Assembly (NCBI GenBank): GCA_902476645.1
Contig: CABSEG010000057.1
Location: 1 to 18,865 of the forward strand
DNA length: 18,865 bases
DNA from: an uncultured Lachnospiraceae bacterium
GTDB lineage: Bacteria > Bacillota > Clostridia > Lachnospirales > Lachnospiraceae
Reading direction: 5' to 3'
Notes under the pieces: model-generated
Told to the model about the DNA's origin: nothing
What the model saw: the letters and a program-made list of their open reading frames with translations, nothing else
Database searches by the model: none
Translations under genes and position numbers: made by a program
Part shown: in pieces, positions 1-7,821 of the stretch
Layout of the letters: each line of letters opens with the position of its first letter
Position numbering within the stretch: the stretch's first letter is position 1

Positions 1-36
1 GGCAGCTTTTTGTGGTGTATCTTTTTTTCTTGCCAT
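1..36 (-). CDS. IS256-family transposase, N-terminal fragment running off the window
   Basis: The minus strand opens an ATG at 34-36 with a GGAGG ribosome binding site 8 bases upstream and reads MARKKDTPQKAA before the window ends. This lysine-rich opening is what I know from IS256-type (Mutator-like) transposases common in Lachnospiraceae. Only 12 codons are visible, so the call rests on the opening residues, the start signals and the IS-like end just upstream. Whether the gene is intact outside the window cannot be seen. It is a different copy from the plus-strand IS256 remnant near 3060, because the orientation is opposite. Confidence 0.5.
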   Translation of the reverse strand, partial: MARKKDTPQKAA

Positions 37-110
37 AAAATAAACCTCCAAACTGGTAAGTTTATCTTACATCAGTTTGAAGGTTTACACAAACTATGGG
101 ATACTCCCAG
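1..110 (-). mobile_element. End of an IS256-type insertion sequence (partial)
   Basis: Upstream of the transposase start, the minus strand contains GTTTGTGTAAACC and ends in GGGAGTATCCC (plus strand 98-108). A GTGTAAA block near the tip is a familiar feature of IS256-family ends. The outer boundary near 108-110 is inferred. A similar GGGAATATCCC lies in the opposite sense at 205-215 and could be the end of another copy. No 8-bp target duplication could be tested, because the other end is outside the window. Confidence 0.4.
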
Positions 111-112
111 AT

Positions 113-129
113 TTGACCTGTTGATAAAA
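113..129 (+). repeat. Degenerate IS1182-like terminal repeat
   Basis: This stretch matches the 17-bp terminal repeat of the 221-1693 element at 13 of 17 positions, with an uninterrupted core GACCTGTTGA, in the orientation of a left end. It may be the left end of the decayed IS1182-like copy whose main body lies at 1694-3046, which would make the 221-1693 element a later insertion into it. That nesting is inference. Confidence 0.4.
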
Positions 130-220
130 GCACTTATTGTCTCAGATTAGAAACCTGTAGTTTAGAAAAGTTACAAAATATTTCAGTAAAAAGAGGAATT
201 ATCAGGGAATATCCCAAAGA

Positions 221-237
221 GGACCTGTTGACAAACT
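221..237 (+). repeat. Left terminal inverted repeat of the IS1182-like element
   Basis: GGACCTGTTGACAAACT is the exact reverse complement of positions 1677-1693. It includes TTGACA, which on the far end could contribute to an outward or inward promoter. Confidence 0.8.
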
Positions 238-304
238 CACTTTTTCAGTGTTTATTTCTGCATGTTTTTTGAAATGCCATAAAACGGCTGGTAAATTTGA
301 TTAT

Positions 305-1616
305 TCAAACCGCTTTTACCAGTCTTTTTAGATTTAATGCCGTTGCCGATAAGAGGCATTCTTCTGTCGCTTTCTGAAGGCCTCTTTTTTGGATTTTATT
401 TAATTTATGTTCTCGTTTTAAAACTGCGAATGTTCCTTCTGCCCATATCTTCCTAAGCCGCATGACCCTCATATAATCACTGGTCCCTACTTTCTTGCTA
501 TTTCGATAAAAAGACGGATAATAAGCACTCGCATTGATCCTGACTGTACCAAGATCTGTGGCACAAGCTGAAAAATCCGGGCAGTTTTTACATTGTTTTT
601 TTTGAACGGCTATATAAACGATAATAGTTCTGCGCTGACTTTTTATAAATTAACTTCTGAAATGCTAAATATTCTCCCTGTCTACATACAAAGCGATCGG
701 TTTCTTTCTCATAACAGAATCCTTTTTTCATTGCATTGTTCTGATATTCACGGATAGCTGTATAACCTTGGATTCCTAATAACTCTAGCCCTCTGTGTAC
801 CGCGCCTATATCATATCCGCCATCTAATCCAATTTCCTGATATTTACAAGGCTGTCCTTTCAAATGTTCCAAGATAATATCACTTTCCCTCTGGTTAGCA
901 GGATAACAGTCTACCCTAGTAATAATGCCATGACTGGTATCCACTGTCATCTCCGTCAGATAACCCAGCCCCTTTTTACGAGCCTGATGGATATAACCAC
1001 ACTCTGGATCTGTCCGGCTTTTTAAAGATTCTTTCTCTTTTTTTACATTCTCCGGTTCTTTATAACCAGGAATGGACGAAAGCTCTGTTTTCAATTCTTC
1101 CATATATTTTACGGTGGAGCGTTGGACCGTCTCAACTGCCTCATAGCGGCTGTCCCAGAATACATTGGAAGGAATGAATGAACCATCAGCAACACCGATT
1201 TCTCCCGATACGATTACAAGATCTATACACCTCAGTACGATCTCATTAAAAATTTCCCGGAATATGCCGGCCTCTTGAAAACGTCTTCTTCTATTCTGGC
1301 TAAAAGTTGAGTGATCCGGTACTCTATCCATAAGATCAATTCCGCAAAACCAGCGGTAAGCAAGGTTAAGAGATACTTCCTCCTCAAGTCTCCGTTCTGA
1401 TTTGATCCCATAAAGATAACCAATCAGCAGCATTTTTATCAGAACAACGGGATCAATAGATTTTCTGCCAACATGGGAATAATAGGGGGCTGCCTTTTCG
1501 TATATAAAATCAAAATTTACACAGTTTTTAATCCGTCTCAGAAGATGATCTTCTGGAATCATAGGATCTATGTCAAAGAATACCAACTGGATTTGTCCGC
1601 TTTGTTTTCCCATCAT
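305..1616 (-). pseudogene. IS1182-family transposase, split by an A8 frameshift
   Basis: The gene starts at ATG 1614-1616 behind AGGAGG and reads 342 residues to a stop at 588. The N-terminal half has the usual IS5/IS1182 opening (DHLLRRI, FDFIYE, DPVVLIKMLLIGYLYGI), then catalytic Asp in VADGSF and Asp in GLDGGYD. The minus strand then has eight A bases (plus 596-603). Skipping one of them restores the missing C-terminus, with CKNCPDFSAC, the catalytic Glu block IWAEGTFAVLK, and a stop at 305-307. The corrected protein would be 436 residues, normal for this family. Either the copy is dead by a one-base homopolymer gain, or RNA polymerase or ribosome slippage on A8 makes some full-length protein. 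A sequencing error in the run is also possible. Confidence 0.8.
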
Positions 1617-1676
1617 AAAAAATGACCTCCTGCAGTTGATATAATAAGTATACCATACAGAAAGCCATTTCTCTTT

Positions 1677-1693
1677 AGTTTGTCAACAGGTCC
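1677..1693 (+). repeat. Right terminal inverted repeat of the IS1182-like element
   Basis: AGTTTGTCAACAGGTCC pairs perfectly with 221-237. The transposase start lies 61 bases inside it. Confidence 0.8.
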
Positions 1694-2988
1694 AACTTGA
1701 AACGGTCTCGGAACTTGACCATCCTCTTTAAATTTAATGCCATTGCAGATAAGAAGCATTCTTCCGATGCTGTAAGAATCCCGCTTTTTCGTAATGAGAA
1801 GCTTCCTTCCGCCCATGTTTTCCTGAGACGCATCATTTTCCAGTATTCTTTTGTCCCAATCCGTTGATGCCCTCTGAAAAAGGCAGGATAGCAGCTGCTG
1901 GCCAGAATTCTTCTGCGCACTTCCACTGCGTTTAAAACAATCTGGTTGTCGTTCACACTTTAAACAGATATTACCTGTTACCTGGTAACAGCGCAGATAC
2001 TTTCCAGTAGGTTGGGACGATGATATACTAGCCGCTGCCCTTTCAGACAAACAAAAAATCACTTTGTTGATTATAAGAAACCCCAAACTTCTCAGGAGAA
2101 TTCGGAAACTGGATCCCGGGAATATGTCCCGTGATACCAAGAAGTTACAATCTATGATGTATAGCTCATGTATCTTATCCTTTGTCTAATACGACTCTTT
2201 TGATGATATGCCGGACAAAATCTGGTTTTCAAGATGGCGTAAAACAATGAGACTTTTTTACATTCGCTGGATAAGTATTTATCCCTTTTACAATTCCAGA
2301 TTTACAGTCCACGGTCGCTTCCAGAAGATATCCAATTCCTCTTCTAAAACCATAATGAATCTATCCGCTTTTTGGATCTGTTGTACTTGTGCTTCGTTTG
2401 TTTGTACCGTAGGGGTCTTAAATCCGGGCTGCTAAGACAGTTCTTCATTCAGACAGTCTAAATAGATCTGCATGCTCTGTGTTATTTTTCCTCAATATCA
2501 ATCTAACTGCTTCTGGATACATTGGCTGGAATATAGCTCCCATCAGCAACAATTTCCTCGCCATCAATTCAATGGAATTCCATACATTGCTTTATAATCT
2601 TGCAAAACACTTTCTGAAATCACGTACTGGCATTCCACTTACGGGTTCTGGTTTTGGTAAATGTAGAATGATCCGGTATTCTATCATGCAATGAAAATCC
2701 ACAGAACCAACGGTATGCCAAATTCAACTGAAGTTCTTCAACGAAACGACGGTCGGACTTGATACCATGCAGCTATCCAACCAACAGCATTTGAAACATC
2801 CAGACCAGTTTAATGGAAGGCCTTCCATTGATCGGATAATAAGGAGAGAGTCTATCATAAATAAAATCAAAGGATACCAAACGATGAATGTTCTTCAAAA
2901 GGTGATTGTTGATACTAAATCTTCCAAAGAAATAAATATCAATTGCTGCTGTTGTATCTGTCACCCTATCATATTCATTTTCTCCCAC
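1694..2988 (-). pseudogene. IS1182-family transposase remnant
   Basis: Read on the minus strand in several frames, fragments follow the order of the intact transposase. At about 2773-2988 there is HLLKNIHRLVSFDFIYDRLSPYY. At about 2540-2780 there is LNLAYRWFCGFSLHDRIPDHS, followed by the first catalytic Asp in VADGSYIPANVS. At about 1700-1960 there is MMRLRKTWAEGSFSLRKSG with the catalytic Glu, then ALNLKRMVKF. In-frame stops and shifts interrupt every section, and the middle (about 2000-2450) is barely readable. It cannot make a working protein. The coding end runs directly into the neighbouring element at 1693, consistent with truncation by that insertion. Confidence 0.75.
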
Positions 2989-3029
2989 CTATTTTTATCT
3001 TATTATACCATGAATAACAGTTGAGAAGT

Positions 3030-3046
3030 ATTTTGTCAATAGGTCC
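3030..3046 (+). repeat. Degenerate right terminal repeat of the decayed IS1182-like element
   Basis: ATTTTGTCAATAGGTCC matches AGTTTGTCAACAGGTCC at most positions. It lies about 40 bases upstream (minus-strand sense) of the start of the decayed transposase. Both right ends are followed by AACT. Confidence 0.5.
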
Positions 3047-3059
3047 AACTATTGATACT

Positions 3060-3600
3060 ATCTAATACGATATTCAGGATGATCTGAAAGATCTTCTGGG
3101 TGGAATTATCAGAGAAATGATGGAAGTAGAAATGGATGATCATCTTGGATACGAGAAATCCCAGAGTTCCGACCGTGATGACTATTAAAATAGTTACAAA
3201 CGCAAACGTGTAAACAGAAGTTACGGTTCTATGGAAATTGATGTTCCACAGGATCGTAAATCTACTTTTCAGCCTCAGGTCATAAAAAACGTCAGAAAGA
3301 CATTTCAGATATCGACCAGAAGATTATTTCCATATATACTAAAGGGACGCCCACCAGACAGATTTATGAAGCAACCGAAGATATTTACGGTTTTGAAACT
3401 TAGGAAGGATTTATTTCTGATGTAACAGATAAGATCCTTTCCTAGATAAAGACTGGCATAATCGGCCTTAGATGAAGTATATCCCACCCTTTTTATTGAT
3501 GCGACACACAATTCGGTCCGTGATAATGGAGTGATCCTAAAATTGGTGGCATATGTGATTCTGGGAATCAATACAGAAGGCAAAAAAAGAAGTCTTCTAA
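3060..3600 (+). pseudogene. IS256-family transposase remnant, 5' part only
   Basis: The plus strand reads DLKDLLGGIIREMMEVEMDD, then HLGYEKS, a stop, NSYKRKRVNRSYGSMEIDVPQDRKS, then KDISDIDQKIISIYTKG, IYEATEDIYGFET, a stop, EGFISDVTDKIL, then the catalytic-region block YPTLFIDATHNSVRDNGVI and YVILGINTEGKK. This is the usual order in IS256 transposases, including the first catalytic Asp after LFI. There are at least two internal stops and several frameshifts. The N-terminal 40 or so codons and the C-terminal half, including the last catalytic residue, are missing. The exact 3' limit is uncertain. Confidence 0.8.
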
Positions 3601-4526
3601 CTTACCTGGAGATATTTTCGACACGGTAAATGGAAATATCATCCGGATTTATTTCAATTAACACTTTCTCAACGGAAGTTTTACAGAGTTTATACTGATC
3701 GATGACCAAGGGTATAAGTTTCATCGGATGATGTTATGAAAGAGCAGTTATAATGGTCGTAACACTATCACATACGTTTCTCATCGTGAGCATAGCGCTC
3801 AGCATTGACAGATTTATCTTCAGAGGTATTTAGAGCAAGGAATACCATCTTGTTCGGACGTTGAAATGTATCGATTTTTAATTCAGTCTGGATAGCTCAT
3901 CATTTATCTGTATAATGCTGTTGAATATAGTTTTTAATGTCGTTCGAATTTGTGTATGGTTATCCAACTGTACTAGAGAGTTGCAGTTAAGATTATTTTT
4001 TATAAAATTCAGATGCTCTCCGGATAAATTTACGAAGATAATTAAGAGTTATTTAAATAAAATTTTTTATGAAGTTGAATTAGGGTCTACAATTCTATAA
4101 AATAACAAGTAAACATCAACTCTAGAGTTTTTACTAAGTAATATCTGGCAAAACCCACAAAATAATATATATTATACAGGAAATCTATTGTCTAATTAAA
4201 CTAATGAGGTTAAAATAAAAGAAAGTACTGTTGAAATTAAGCTATTTTTTAAGAATAAAAATTTTTGAAAAGACTGGTGAGTAAAAAATAATATAACAGA
4301 TATATGTGAAACCAATATCTCAATTTCGGTAATGACAATTGCAGCTTAGCTTTTAGAATACGGGGCAAAAAAGGATTTAGAATAATACCAATGGTAATAG
4401 CGGGCTTAGGGAAGTTTTTATTCATTAATCAAAATAGTAATTCAGGAAAAGGATATAGTGTCTATAAACTAGCTCTGGAGAACAGAATGAGGGAGAGAGG
4501 AGAGTCTTAGAGGCTCTTGGAGAAAT
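3600..4526. other. AT-rich intergenic stretch without recognisable genes
   Basis: I see no convincing gene here. Short open frames exist on both strands, but they lack ribosome binding sites and any family signature. A fragment around 3800-3895 (plus frame, YLQRYLEQGIPSCSDVEMYR) looks protein-like and may be more transposase debris, but I cannot assign it. The stretch 3900-4440 is strongly AT-rich with scattered stops, and looks like decayed DNA between the insertion sequences and the M56 gene array. Confidence 0.5.
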
Positions 4527-4555
4527 ACAAGAATATGGAAGATGATCAGTATAAT
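4527..4555 (+). promoter_or_regulatory. Possible promoter of the M56 array
   Basis: A perfect TATAAT lies at 4550-4555, 44 bases before the first M56 start. The -35 region is poor: the best 17-bp-spaced hexamer is ACAAGA. No BlaI-type operator (TACA...TGTA dyad) is evident. This is a weak call, based mainly on the -10 and on the position ahead of a same-strand gene array. Confidence 0.3.
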
Positions 4556-4599
4556 CTACTGTCTTAAAAATACAAAAAGAATTGGGAAAAGGAGTACTT

Positions 4600-5910
4600 A
4601 TGAGTATATGGGACATGAGTATAATGGTATCAGGTATGATTCTGATGGTAATGGGGATCAGAGTCATAGGTAAAAAAAGACTTCCCAGGGGACTGATCCT
4701 TTGTCTGTGGAACCTTGTACTAATCAGAGGAATTTTGCCTTTCCAGATTTCCCTGGGAGAAATTCCCGTCTGGGACCATTCAGGAAATCCCCTGCCTGAG
4801 TGGAACCGTTATGAAGAACTGGAAAAGGTACTGGAAATGATGAGCACAGAAGCGGGGGCTGGCCAAACCGGGCAGAGACCAATATCGGTTGGAAGCAGTT
4901 ATGTGCAGGCGGAAACCGTTTTGAACTGGATTTGGATAACAGGAATTGCCTGTCTTTTACTTTATTTTTTATATACCTATGTAAAAGAATACCAGGCCTT
5001 CCGGAAGTGTGTTCCTGTGCAGAATGAAATAGCCCGGCGTATGATACGTAAGAGGGGATTTATCAGAAAGATCCGTTTATATGAAGGAGAAGCCTTTCAG
5101 ACTCCGGTTACCTATGGAGTTTTGTTTCCGAAAATTGTGTTACCCATAAAAGCGGACACGGTATCCAGGCTGGATCTTCGAAATATGATCGCCCATGAGC
5201 TGGAGCATATCCGGAAATTTGATGTGTTTAAGAGGTATATCCTGGCCGTTTTTCTTTGTCTGCACTGGTTTAATCCTCTGGCATGGCTCCTGTATCGTCT
5301 ATATCAGGAGGATCAGGAAATCGCCTGTGATGAACGGGTATTGCGCCAAATGAAAGGAGAGAGGGGAAAGAATTATATTTATACCATGATTAAGATGTCT
5401 GCGGATGGGAAAAGACACTTTGCGGCTACGGGATTTGGAGGAAAAAGCGTGGGGAAGAGAAGAGTCCTTGCGGCATTACATCCGAAGAGAGTAAGGATAA
5501 GCAACATGGCGATCATCTTGAGTACGGGAATATGCATGAGCCTTGTGTTTATTACCGTCACGCCGATTCAACAGGAGAGAGAAACTAAGCATGGTGTAGA
5601 GGAAGAGAATGCAAAAGAGCTCAGACAAAAGGAAGAAACTTATCAGTTAATAGAGCCAGTTTTTGAAGATAACGAGGATCTGATTTGGTATGACGAGGAC
5701 TTCGACTATCAGGGGATTATGCAGGACATTACAGAAAACTATAATGATCTGTCTCAGCCTTTTACAGAGGAACAGCTAAAGGCGATGAACATTCATGACT
5801 ATCTGGTCTTAGGGGAGTATTATAAGGGATTGCTTGAAGAGGGAGCAGATCTGGACAGTGATCTGATCTGGATGATCGCTGAGTACGACGGAAAATATGA
5901 GATGGAATGA
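4600..5910 (+). CDS. M56 (BlaR1-like) membrane metallopeptidase, array copy 1
   Basis: This 436-residue protein belongs to the M56/BlaR1 family of integral-membrane zinc proteases. I chose ATG 4600 over an upstream TTG at 4582 because AAAGGAG (4588-4594) sits 5 bases before it and the paralogues align from MSIW. Membrane segments are expected at about residues 3-22, 29-46 and 105-127, around 212-232, and at about 307-325. The zinc site is HELEH at 199-203 with a downstream ligand Glu240 in QEIACDE. The segment TPVTYGVLFPKIVLP before it is the conserved M56 block. After the last membrane segment comes an acidic tail containing YDEDFDY, ENYNDLSQP and IWMIAEY. This replaces the beta-lactam-binding sensor of BlaR1, so beta-lactam sensing is unlikely. 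No BlaI-like repressor is adjacent. The substrate and signal are unknown. The next copy starts 48 bases downstream. Confidence 0.85.
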   Translation: MSIWDMSIMVSGMILMVMGIRVIGKKRLPRGLILCLWNLVLIRGILPFQISLGEIPVWDHSGNPLPEWNRYEELEKVLEMMSTEAGAGQTGQRPISVGSSYVQAETVLNWIWITGIACLLLYFLYTYVKEYQAFRKCVPVQNEIARRMIRKRGFIRKIRLYEGEAFQTPVTYGVLFPKIVLPIKADTVSRLDLRNMIAHELEHIRKFDVFKRYILAVFLCLHWFNPLAWLLYRLYQEDQEIACDERVLRQMKGERGKNYIYTMIKMSADGKRHFAATGFGGKSVGKRRVLAALHPKRVRISNMAIILSTGICMSLVFITVTPIQQERETKHGVEEENAKELRQKEETYQLIEPVFEDNEDLIWYDEDFDYQGIMQDITENYNDLSQPFTEEQLKAMNIHDYLVLGEYYKGLLEEGADLDSDLIWMIAEYDGKYEME

Positions 5911-5958
5911 GAGCAAGAAAATCAAATGAAAAAATAAAGGGGTTTGAGGAAGTATGCT

Positions 5959-7002
5959 ATGATGATTTGGAAAAACAGTATATTTATATCAGCTATGATT
6001 CTGGTAATGCTATTCTTTCGAAAACTTGCGGGAAAGAGAGTCTCAAAGGGAACGGTAATGGTTTTCTGGAATTTGATTTTGATTCGGGCATTGTTACCTT
6101 ATCAAATCCGGCTCGAAACATTGCCCATCTTTCAGAAATATTTGAAAAAGTTTTTGCTTGCAAATATGATGACCAAAACGAGCAGTTCTGACAGTACCTT
6201 TCAGGATGTGTCTGTAAATGCTATGCAGAGGGTGCAGAATCTAAAAGACAGTTTTGAGGTGGAAGATTACTTAATATGGATATGGGCGGTGGGAGCGCTT
6301 TGCCTTTTGATGCGTCTGATCTATATCTATGTAAAAGAATATAGGATGCTACGGTGCAGTATTCCGGTTCAGAATCAATGGATAGCGCGTATGATTCAAA
6401 AACGCTCATTTTTGAGAAAAATTCGTTTATATGAGTCATCGGCTTTTGAAACTCCGGTTACTTACGGTGTCCTTTTTCCCAGGATCATATTGCCGATGAA
6501 TCTGGATGGTATATCCAGATTGGATATGAGAAATATGATAGCTCATGAGTTAGAACATATTCGAAAATTTGACGTAGGGAAACGATATCTGATCTCTTTG
6601 GTACTTTGCCTACACTGGTTTAATCCTCTGGTGTGGATCATGTATCGTCTATATCAGGAGGATCAGGAAATAGCGTGTGATGAGAGAGTGATGCATAGCA
6701 TGAAGGAGGAAGAATCAAAGAATTATATCTATACCTTGATTAAGATGGCATCGGGGCAGAGAAGTCTTTTTTCAACTACAGCTTTTGGAAGCAGCAACGC
6801 AGGTAAAAAAAGGATTACGGAAGCGATGTTTCAAGGACGTAAAGGGTTAGCGAATATTTTGATTGCTTTGTGTCTGAGCATTAGTATATTACCCACATTT
6901 GTCTCATTTTCCCCTGCGGTAGAGTCCATACAGACCACACGTGTGGGTGGAAATAGAAATGAAGAAGACAAAAAAAATGGAAGAACAAATTCAGGAACCT
7001 GA
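5959..7002 (+). CDS. M56 (BlaR1-like) membrane metallopeptidase, array copy 2, frameshifted before its tail
   Basis: The start at ATG 5959 (MMIWKNS) aligns with the other copies and has AGGA at 5947-5950; an upstream in-frame TTG at 5944 is less likely. The protein has the same layout as copy 1: N-terminal membrane segments, a third near residues 98-118, TPVTYGVLFPRIILP, zinc motif HELEH at 196-200 and the ligand block QEIACDERV. A last membrane segment begins in NILIALCLSISIL. The frame then enters an A8 run (6970-6977) and stops at 7002 after unrelated residues. Skipping one A joins the frame that encodes the family tail and ends at 7258, giving 432 residues, matching the 430-436 of the intact copies. 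As written, the gene makes a 347-residue protease lacking its extracytoplasmic tail. It could be a pseudogene, a slippage-controlled gene, or a homopolymer miscall. Confidence 0.75.
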   Translation: MMIWKNSIFISAMILVMLFFRKLAGKRVSKGTVMVFWNLILIRALLPYQIRLETLPIFQKYLKKFLLANMMTKTSSSDSTFQDVSVNAMQRVQNLKDSFEVEDYLIWIWAVGALCLLMRLIYIYVKEYRMLRCSIPVQNQWIARMIQKRSFLRKIRLYESSAFETPVTYGVLFPRIILPMNLDGISRLDMRNMIAHELEHIRKFDVGKRYLISLVLCLHWFNPLVWIMYRLYQEDQEIACDERVMHSMKEEESKNYIYTLIKMASGQRSLFSTTAFGSSNAGKKRITEAMFQGRKGLANILIALCLSISILPTFVSFSPAVESIQTTRVGGNRNEEDKKNGRTNSGT

Positions 7003-7258
7003 GCTGATAGAACCGAGATATGACGGGGTCACCAGTATACCTGCTTTTGATGAGGACTTTAACTATAATGAGGTCATGGAGGATATCGTAGAAAATTACA
7101 ATGATGTAACTCAGGAATTAACAGAAGACCAAATAAAAGCCATTCGGATACAGGAAGGGGCCAGCTTAGCTAAGGAATATAAAGAAATGAAAGATCGGGG
7201 AGAAAAGCTGACGGCAAATGAAATTTGGTTTATCGAAGAATACGGTCACTTAAAATAA
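6977..7258 (+). pseudogene. Displaced acidic tail of M56 copy 2
   Basis: In the +1 frame relative to copy 2, this segment encodes the conserved tail: ELIEPRYDG, FDEDFNYNEVMEDIVENYND, LTEDQIKAI, IWFIEEYGHLK. It is alike across all fuller members of the array and shows no stop, so it has not decayed since the frameshift. ATG 6977 immediately follows the A8 run, but no ribosome binding site is visible, and a free cytoplasmic tail would lack the membrane anchor. I read it as the separated 3' end of copy 2, not as an independent gene. Confidence 0.75.
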
Positions 7259-7434
7259 AGGAATACAAGAAATTCCTTATAGCTGGTGATCATAAAGGAG
7301 TAAGATCATATACCGTTGTAAAGTGGGAATCACAATATGTTTTGTATTAAGGGGTAACAAATGATAATATTTCCGCTTTCAAAGGAGACATTACCCATTT
7401 ATACCGAAGGGGAACAGAACGAACCTGTTAATTA
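7259..7434 (+). other. Spacer between M56 copy 2 and the ruined copy 3
   Basis: A small hairpin with a 7-bp stem, AAGGAAT/ATTCCTT (7258-7278), follows directly on the copy 2 stop but lacks a T run, so it is not a convincing terminator. The rest may be the eroded 5' part of copy 3, but I cannot align it with the paralogues. Confidence 0.35.
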
Positions 7435-7799
7435 TTTCTATCCAACATGAAGAACCAGGCGTATGCTCCGTAAGAGTGGTATATGCAGGAAGATCCGCTT
7501 ATATGCAACAGACTTTTTGAAAAAAACGGTGACTTATGGGATTTTTTCCGAAGATCGTATTTCCCGCAGAGCTTGAAGCGATATCCAGGCTGGACATGAG
7601 AAATATGACTGCCTATGAACTGGAACATATGTGTGTTTTTAATGTAGGGAATAGATGCCTGTTAATTTTGGCGCTTTGCCTGCATTGGATTCATCCTATG
7701 ATGTGGGAGATATATCGGCGGTATCAAGAGGACAGGAAATAGCCTGTGACGAGAGAGTGATGGGAAAAATGGGAAAAAAGAAGCCAAAAACTATATAAG
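7435..7799 (+). pseudogene. M56 metallopeptidase fragment, array copy 3
   Basis: Aligned with the other copies, this keeps only the protease core. From about 7435, shifted frames resemble the RMIRKRGFIRKIRLY region. From 7536 comes GFFPKIVFPAELEAISRLDMRNMTAYELEHM, then NVGNRCLLILALCLHWIHPMMW and YRRYQED. A one-base loss near 7733 then shifts it into EIACDERVMGKMGKK, and it stops at about 7799. The zinc motif reads YELEH in place of HELEH, removing a metal ligand. The N-terminal membrane segments and the entire tail are gone. The fragment ends 22 bases before copy 4, whose ribosome binding site is preserved. A partial deletion followed by drift is the simplest history. Confidence 0.8.
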
Positions 7800-7821
7800 A
7801 GATGGACAGGGAGATGACATT

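Larger units (their letters stand above)
221..1693 (-). mobile_element. IS1182-like insertion sequence, complete with both ends
   Basis: The element is 1,473 bp long, bounded by perfect 17-bp inverted repeats, and carries one minus-strand transposase gene. It has a DDE transposase of the IS1182 type (IS5-like N-terminal domain, late catalytic glutamate, cysteine pair before the C-terminal block). The right end supplies an extended -10 (TGG then TATACT on the minus strand, 1647-1652) ahead of the transposase start. I see no clear target-site duplication: the flanks are AAAGA on the left and AACTT on the right. The coding sequence is frameshifted, so transposition depends on slippage or on another copy. 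Confidence 0.75.
1694..3046 (-). mobile_element. Decayed second IS1182-like element
   Basis: The whole stretch is recognisable on the minus strand as an IS1182-type element related to but distinct from the one at 221-1693. Its right end, TTTTGTCAATAGGTCC (3031-3046), is a mutated version of the 17-bp repeat. The left end is not next to the body; a candidate lies at 113-129, on the other side of the intact element. Many stops and frameshifts show it is old. Confidence 0.65.

Noticed and set aside
596..603. Classical -1 ribosomal frameshift in the transposase
   Set aside because: The -1 frame gives unrelated residues and an early stop. Only +1 (or -2) restores the C-terminal domain, which fits loss of one A or RNA slippage instead.
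4425..4667. Minus-strand 80-codon frame before the array
   Set aside because: It overlaps the start of M56 copy 1 and has no supporting signals.
5907..6191. 94-codon open frame overlapping the end of M56 copy 1
   Set aside because: It lies out of frame inside copy 2, its start overlaps the copy 1 stop without a supporting ribosome binding site, and its residues resemble no family.
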